From: Anaerolineae bacterium
GTDB lineage: Bacteria; Chloroflexota; Anaerolineae; JAAYZQ01
Direction of reading: 5' to 3'
Assembly (NCBI GenBank): GCA_016929795.1
Contig: JAFGIA010000075.1
Span: forward strand, 1-6,919
DNA length: 6,919 nucleotides
How positions within the stretch are numbered: the stretch's first letter is position 1; every line of letters begins with the position of its first letter. Position numbers and translations under genes: made by a program. A model generated the notes under the pieces. It saw nothing but the letters and a program-made list of their open reading frames with translations, ran no database searches and was not told where the DNA came from. Below, in pieces: positions 5,936-6,919 of the stretch.

Positions 5936-6754
5936 TCAGCGTAGCCTGGCGACCGCCGTGCCGCCACCGGTTACCAGGTAGATGCCAATCCCGATCGCCG
6001 CCCACAGGCCCAGGAAGAGAAAGACGGCGAGACCCGATATCACCATCCCACCCAGCACCACCGCCCACAAGTGCCGACTTTGCCTGCGCTGCACGGCAAA
6101 CCGCACCGCCTCGGCAATGCCCACGCCGAGCGCAGGGCCCAGGATCAGCGCAAAGAACCAGCCGCCTAGCATCCCCATCAGGTATGCAGCCACGCCGCCC
6201 AGCACGAGAGCCAGCACACCACTGATGACGTAATCGACCGTGCCGCCGGTGTAAAACACTGCCTGCTGCCCGCGCACACACTGCTTGCACCGGTAGCCTA
6301 CCGGCGTCAACACGGCGCACCGTGAGCAGATCGGCTCGCCGCATCGGTTGCAGCGCAGCATCGTCTCCACTTTGGGGTGGTTGACACAGTAGAGCACTCC
6401 GTCATCCGGCGGCACCTGGCCCGCGGGCGCCGGCCCCACCGCCGCGTCGAGCTGCCGCGATGCCTCGGCGATTACCATGTCCAGGTTGGCCGGCTCCTCG
6501 TCCTCTTCGAGCATTTCCAGCCCGAGCCGGGCGTCGGCACTGCCCGGGTCGAGCGCCAGCGCACGCTCGAAGCACGCTCGCTTTTTCGCTCGATCCTCTT
6601 CCACGCTGGCCAGGTCCAGCCACGCGCCCACGTTGCCAGGATCGAGCTCTACTGCCTGGCGCAGCAGCCGGCGTGCTTCTTCGCGTCGCCCAACACGTGC
6701 TGCCGCCTGCCCTCGTCGGATCAATTCCATCGCGTCCAACGTTTCTGTCATCAT
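5936..6754 (-). CDS. TPR + B-box-like zinc domain + membrane protein of unknown function
   Basis: A 272-residue protein of three parts. Residues 8-80 hold about two TPR units (QAAARVGRREEARRLLRQAVELDPGN; CFERALALDPGSADARLGLE), a protein-binding fold. Residues 121-164 hold a zinc domain with eight candidate ligands, Cys123, His126, Cys135, Cys138, Cys143, Cys146, Cys156 and Cys159 (CVNHP...LRCNRCGEPICSRC...YRCKQC), spaced like a B-box/double zinc finger. Residues 175-269 hold four hydrophobic helices (about 175-196, 199-217, 229-250, 251-269) with a basic linker at 222-228. With no signal peptide, the TPR and zinc parts should be cytoplasmic. Two ATGs stand in tandem (6752-6754 and 6749-6751); AGGAG at 6758-6762 sits three bases from the first and six from the second, so the second may be used. 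I do not recognise a named function. It is read with recN from a strong promoter. Confidence 0.88.
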   Translation of the reverse strand: MMTETLDAMELIRRGQAAARVGRREEARRLLRQAVELDPGNVGAWLDLASVEEDRAKKRACFERALALDPGSADARLGLEMLEEDEEPANLDMVIAEASRQLDAAVGPAPAGQVPPDDGVLYCVNHPKVETMLRCNRCGEPICSRCAVLTPVGYRCKQCVRGQQAVFYTGGTVDYVISGVLALVLGGVAAYLMGMLGGWFFALILGPALGVGIAEAVRFAVQRRQSRHLWAVVLGGMVISGLAVFLFLGLWAAIGIGIYLVTGGGTAVARLR

Positions 6755-6776
6755 TCGCTCCTAAAAGATCGGCCCG

Positions 6777-6805
6777 ATTGTACACTGAAACAGACGTTCG
6801 GTCAA
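6777..6805 (-). promoter_or_regulatory. Near-consensus sigma-70-type promoter for the TPR/zinc protein and recN
   Basis: On the minus strand TTGACC (6800-6805) and TACAAT (6777-6782) are separated by exactly 17 bases. Each hexamer matches the consensus at five of six positions. Transcription would start near 6770, giving a leader of about 16 bases that contains the AGGAG ribosome-binding site. It is the best promoter-like sequence in the window. Confidence 0.7.
6787..6800. promoter_or_regulatory. LexA (SOS) box-like site in the promoter spacer
   Basis: The minus strand reads CGAACGTCTGTTTC between the -35 and -10. This matches the Gram-positive-type SOS box CGAACRNRYGTTCG at 11 of 14 positions, and its core GAAC-N4-GTTT differs from GAAC-N4-GTTC by one base. 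A repressor here would block polymerase. The presence of recN, a classical SOS gene, in the downstream unit supports the reading, but the right half-site is imperfect and no lexA gene is in the window. Confidence 0.45.
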
Positions 6806-6854
6806 GTAATCGACCTTACGGACCCTTCCCCTTAAGTTCACTGCAGCAAGCACT

Positions 6855-6919
6855 TTACCTCTTTCCCCCCCCTGTCAACGTCCGCCGTGCCAGCCACGCG
6901 AGAACCAGAAGCGTAGCTA
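6855..6919 (-). CDS. Possible C-terminal tail of a membrane protein (truncated by window edge)
   Basis: On the minus strand one frame from the window edge encodes ATLLVLAWLARRTLTGGGKR and stops at TAA (6855-6857). A hydrophobic helix followed by a short basic tail is a typical end for a multi-helix membrane protein, and the stop lies 100 bases before the next start codon, in the same direction. The other two frames give less convincing peptides. With only about 20 residues visible, no family can be named. A run of eight G (minus strand) falls within the last codons. From this stop to the promoter (6806-6854) I see nothing clear. Confidence 0.4.
   Translation of the reverse strand, partial: ATLLVLAWLARRTLTGGGKR

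Noticed and set aside
6873..6878. TTGACA (minus strand) as a second promoter for the TPR/zinc gene
   Set aside because: The only -10-like hexamer, TAAAGT, is at 15-base spacing and matches poorly. The stretch also fits better as coding sequence of the upstream gene tail.
1..6919. A CRISPR array, toxin-antitoxin pair, prophage, or other novel defence or mobile system
   Set aside because: No regularly spaced long repeats, nucleases, transposases, integrases or paired small toxin-like genes are present. All substantial genes fall in known chromosomal families.

Overview
The window reads as a stretch of ordinary chromosome from a high-GC bacterium with short intergenic gaps, GTG and TTG starts beside ATG, and clear Shine-Dalgarno sites. 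The gene set (RecN, an Mrp-type P-loop ATPase with an N-terminal MIP18/DUF59 domain, PadR, YibE/F, an FmdB-type zinc ribbon, MOSC, and a TPR/zinc-finger/membrane protein) would fit a Chloroflexota genome such as Anaerolineae or relatives. That placement is an inference from style and gene content, not from a marker gene. There are no RNA genes, CRISPR arrays, transposases or phage genes.

Layout. The tail of one plus-strand gene (1-189) converges on a long minus-strand block. In transcription order (right to left) the block holds: the possible C-terminal tail of a membrane protein (6855-6919); a promoter with a LexA-box-like site in its spacer; a TPR + eight-ligand zinc domain + four-helix membrane protein (5936-6754); recN (4095-5849); a perfect 18-bp hairpin; a padR promoter overlapped by a palindromic operator; padR (3558-3950); the Mrp/ApbC-like ATPase (2436-3503); yibE/F (1167-2339); the fmdB-like zinc ribbon (938-1180, overlapping yibE/F by 14 bases); and a MOSC-domain protein (355-813).

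How the genes may work together. Two transcription units are suggested. Unit 1 is the TPR/zinc membrane protein plus recN, read from a near-consensus promoter (TTGACC - 17 bp - TACAAT). The spacer of that promoter carries CGAAC-N4-GTTTC, close to the SOS box known from Gram-positive-type LexA, which is what one would expect for recN. Unit 2 starts at padR, which is probably autoregulated through the palindrome over its own promoter. It continues into mrp and perhaps yibE/F, fmdB and mosc, a set with a metal/Fe-S/sulfur-carrier flavour.

Most gene boundaries hold a short palindrome or repeat: a GC hairpin (306-328), a CATTGCGAG...AGCAATCTC-type palindromic repeat (854-893), a degenerate CTTTTG-rich tract (2381-2426), heptamer repeats (3521-3550), and the 18-bp inverted repeat (4028-4082). 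I see no clear undescribed multi-gene system. The points most worth checking are the SOS-like promoter shared by recN and the zinc membrane protein, the PadR operator, and the Mrp protein lacking its usual CxxC pair.
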